Shown one piece after another: positions 62,848-64,000 of a stretch of DNA of 64,000 nt. A model generated the notes under the pieces. It was not told the DNA's origin. It did no database searches and saw only the letters and a list, made by a program, of their open reading frames with translations. A program made the translations under genes and the position numbers. Location: positions 4,140,001 to 4,204,000 of the forward strand of contig NZ_CP160035.1 of assembly GCF_040703125.1 (NCBI RefSeq). The letters run 5' to 3'. Position 1 is the first letter of the stretch, and each line of letters begins with the position of its first letter. This stretch comes from Flavobacterium ovatum. Lineage in GTDB: Bacteria > Bacteroidota > Bacteroidia > Flavobacteriales > Flavobacteriaceae.

Positions 62848-63717
62848 TTAAGACCAGTCATTTTCTTTTTGTTTGGGAAGAACAAATAGAAATATAGAAG
62901 TCCAATATTTTAATATTTTCCACAAAAATCTACTGTCTTTTATTTTAATTACTTTCTGCATTCTTCGATCAAAGGTTCTATTAACATCACACGTAAAATC
63001 ATCATAAAATAAAGGGAAATGCTTTTTTAAAAAAACCTTACGCTCTAAAAGTCCAGGAGGAATATTTTCAGGAACTGAAGAAATTCCAGAATAATCATAA
63101 TAACAAATTATCTTTTCTAAATGTTGATAAGATTCGTTTTTTTTACATAATACATAAACAAAAAATCCCCAATCGGAAACAATTTTGTATTCAAGACTAT
63201 AAAAAAAGTGTTTGAAAAACAAGTCCCGTTTGATAAAACTTGCTTGATGACAAAGACCGTCAGTTAGAAAATGAGTGAATGTCAAAGTTGATGGCATTTT
63301 AATTAGTTTATCATCCCACTCATCACAGAAAAACATTGCATCGCCATACAAAACACCTACATTATTACTAAAATTACTCTTAATTTCTTCTAGAATTGTA
63401 TTGGTATAAAAAAAGTCTCCACTATTCATAAAATTGAGATACTTCCCTTTTGCAATCTGAATTGCTTTATTCATGGCATCGTAAATCCCTTTATCTTTTT
63501 CCGAAACCCAGTAATTAATGTATTTATCATATTTATTGAGCGTTGATAGACTGTCGTCTGTGCTCCCTCCATCGATTATAATAAATTCAAAATCGGTCCA
63601 AGTTTGATTAATAATGCTTTCAATAGTTTTTATTAATCCTTCATTATTATTATAGTTAATAGTAATAATAGTAAGCTTAACAGCATTTTTATCTGATTCC
63701 AAAACATCTTTAGTCAT
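62848..63717 (-). CDS. Glycosyltransferase family 2 (WcaA-like), paralogue
   Basis: 289 residues. LTIITINYNNNEGLIKTIES, FIIIDGGSTDDSLSTLNKY, EKDKGIYDAMNKAIQIAKGK and FMNSGDFFY parallel the protein at 60401-61213 throughout, including CHQASFIKRDLFFKH and VSDWGFFVYVL. The two are clearly paralogues, perhaps adding successive sugars. The start overlaps the stop of the upstream GT4 gene by eight bases, so they form an operon. The C-terminus has a hydrophobic stretch (SIFLFVLP) that may touch the membrane. Confidence 0.9.
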   Translation of the reverse strand: MTKDVLESDKNAVKLTIITINYNNNEGLIKTIESIINQTWTDFEFIIIDGGSTDDSLSTLNKYDKYINYWVSEKDKGIYDAMNKAIQIAKGKYLNFMNSGDFFYTNTILEEIKSNFSNNVGVLYGDAMFFCDEWDDKLIKMPSTLTFTHFLTDGLCHQASFIKRDLFFKHFFYSLEYKIVSDWGFFVYVLCKKNESYQHLEKIICYYDYSGISSVPENIPPGLLERKVFLKKHFPLFYDDFTCDVNRTFDRRMQKVIKIKDSRFLWKILKYWTSIFLFVLPKQKENDWS

Positions 63718-64000
63718 TTTTTATAGCTTTATTATATAATTCCAAACATTGTGAAGCTGCTTTTTCCCACGTAAATAGTTTTACGCGTTCCAAGCCTTTT
63801 AAAATATATTCATTTCTAAAATTTGAATCCTTTAGAACTAAAGCTATCTTTTCTTTTAAATCTTCTTTGCTAGATAGATCAAAATAAATTCCTGCTTCAC
63901 CTGCAACTTCAGGTAAAGAACTAACATTGGATAAAACTATTGGGCAACCACAAGCCATCGATTCTAAAACAGGAATGCCAAAACCTTCATACATTGATGG
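63710..64000 (-). CDS. Glycosyltransferase family 4, C-terminal part
   Basis: The frame is open to the window edge, so only the last 97 or so residues are seen. PSMYEGFGIPVLESMACGCP carries the E-x7-E donor-binding motif of GT4 enzymes (E in YEGFG and E in LESMACG), followed by VLSNVSSLPEVAGEAGIYFD, the usual nucleotide-sugar binding region. It is probably a mannosyl- or related transferase of O-antigen or exopolysaccharide synthesis. It overlaps the next GT2 gene by eight bases. Confidence 0.88.
   Translation of the reverse strand, partial: PSMYEGFGIPVLESMACGCPIVLSNVSSLPEVAGEAGIYFDLSSKEDLKEKIALVLKDSNFRNEYILKGLERVKLFTWEKAASQCLELYNKAIKND

Noticed and set aside
1..64000. Search for tRNA, rRNA, insertion sequences, prophage and riboswitches
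   Set aside because: No TpsiC-like tRNA arm in an intergenic context, no transposase, integrase or phage gene, and no riboswitch fold that I could recognise by eye.

Overview
The window looks like a chromosomal segment of a Flavobacterium-like member of the Bacteroidota. The reasons are its strongly AT-rich composition, several start regions carrying the Bacteroidota -7 promoter element TAnnTTTG with little Shine-Dalgarno signal, a type IX secretion (T9SS) sorting domain on a giant secreted protein, a type III glutamine synthetase, a Bacteroidota-type PurM of about 390 residues, and families typical of the group (DUF5606, DUF4197, DUF2805/TIGR03643). I see no tRNA, rRNA, CRISPR array, insertion sequence or prophage.

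Left part (1-18 kb) is mainly a nitrate assimilation region. It starts inside an ABC transporter ATPase. Next come a GPAYKN-repeat secreted protein, a histidine kinase/response regulator pair, a DUF2254 membrane protein and a small lipoprotein. The nitrate block follows: a chlorite dismutase with the heme-ligand His and distal Arg of the active enzymes, an nrtA-nrtB-nrtD nitrate transporter, an FNR-family regulator with four suitably spaced cysteines, a three-module nitrate reductase (molybdopterin + FAD reductase + BFD-type 2Fe-2S), a nitrite/sulfite-reductase-like protein with a rubredoxin tail, a hotdog thioesterase, and cobA for siroheme. A shared palindrome, roughly TTACGTA-N4-TACGTAA, lies upstream of nrtA, between the regulator and nasA, and twice upstream of cobA. 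I propose it as the binding site of the FNR-like protein and as the most interesting system in the window.

Middle part (18-32 kb): ornithine aminotransferase, an M28 peptidase, two unrecognised small proteins, purM, a tightly packed operon (TetR regulator, ABC1 kinase, DUF2805, atypical SDR), and two unrelated glutamine synthetases (GSIII and GSII) transcribed divergently. The ammonia from nitrate would be assimilated by these enzymes. A lipoprotein and a TerC-family membrane protein follow.

32-54 kb: a lipoprotein, a 2153-residue T9SS-exported protein with 15 nearly identical 79-residue repeats (237 bp each), an orphan type III polyketide synthase, a DUF4197 lipoprotein, purU, an alpha/beta hydrolase, mazG, a DUF5606 gene, def, a FUSC membrane protein, a secreted GH16 glycosidase, mqo, ruvX, a toxin-antitoxin pair with a broken toxin, and dapD.

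54-64 kb is a surface-glycan locus: a Kdo/LPS kinase-like protein, a GT9 heptosyltransferase-like protein, a polysaccharide deacetylase and eight further glycosyltransferases, the last cut by the window edge. It contains two pairs of paralogous GT2 genes and a TG microsatellite just upstream of one GT4 start codon. All coordinates and motifs were read by eye. Family assignments come from recognition of motifs, not from searches.
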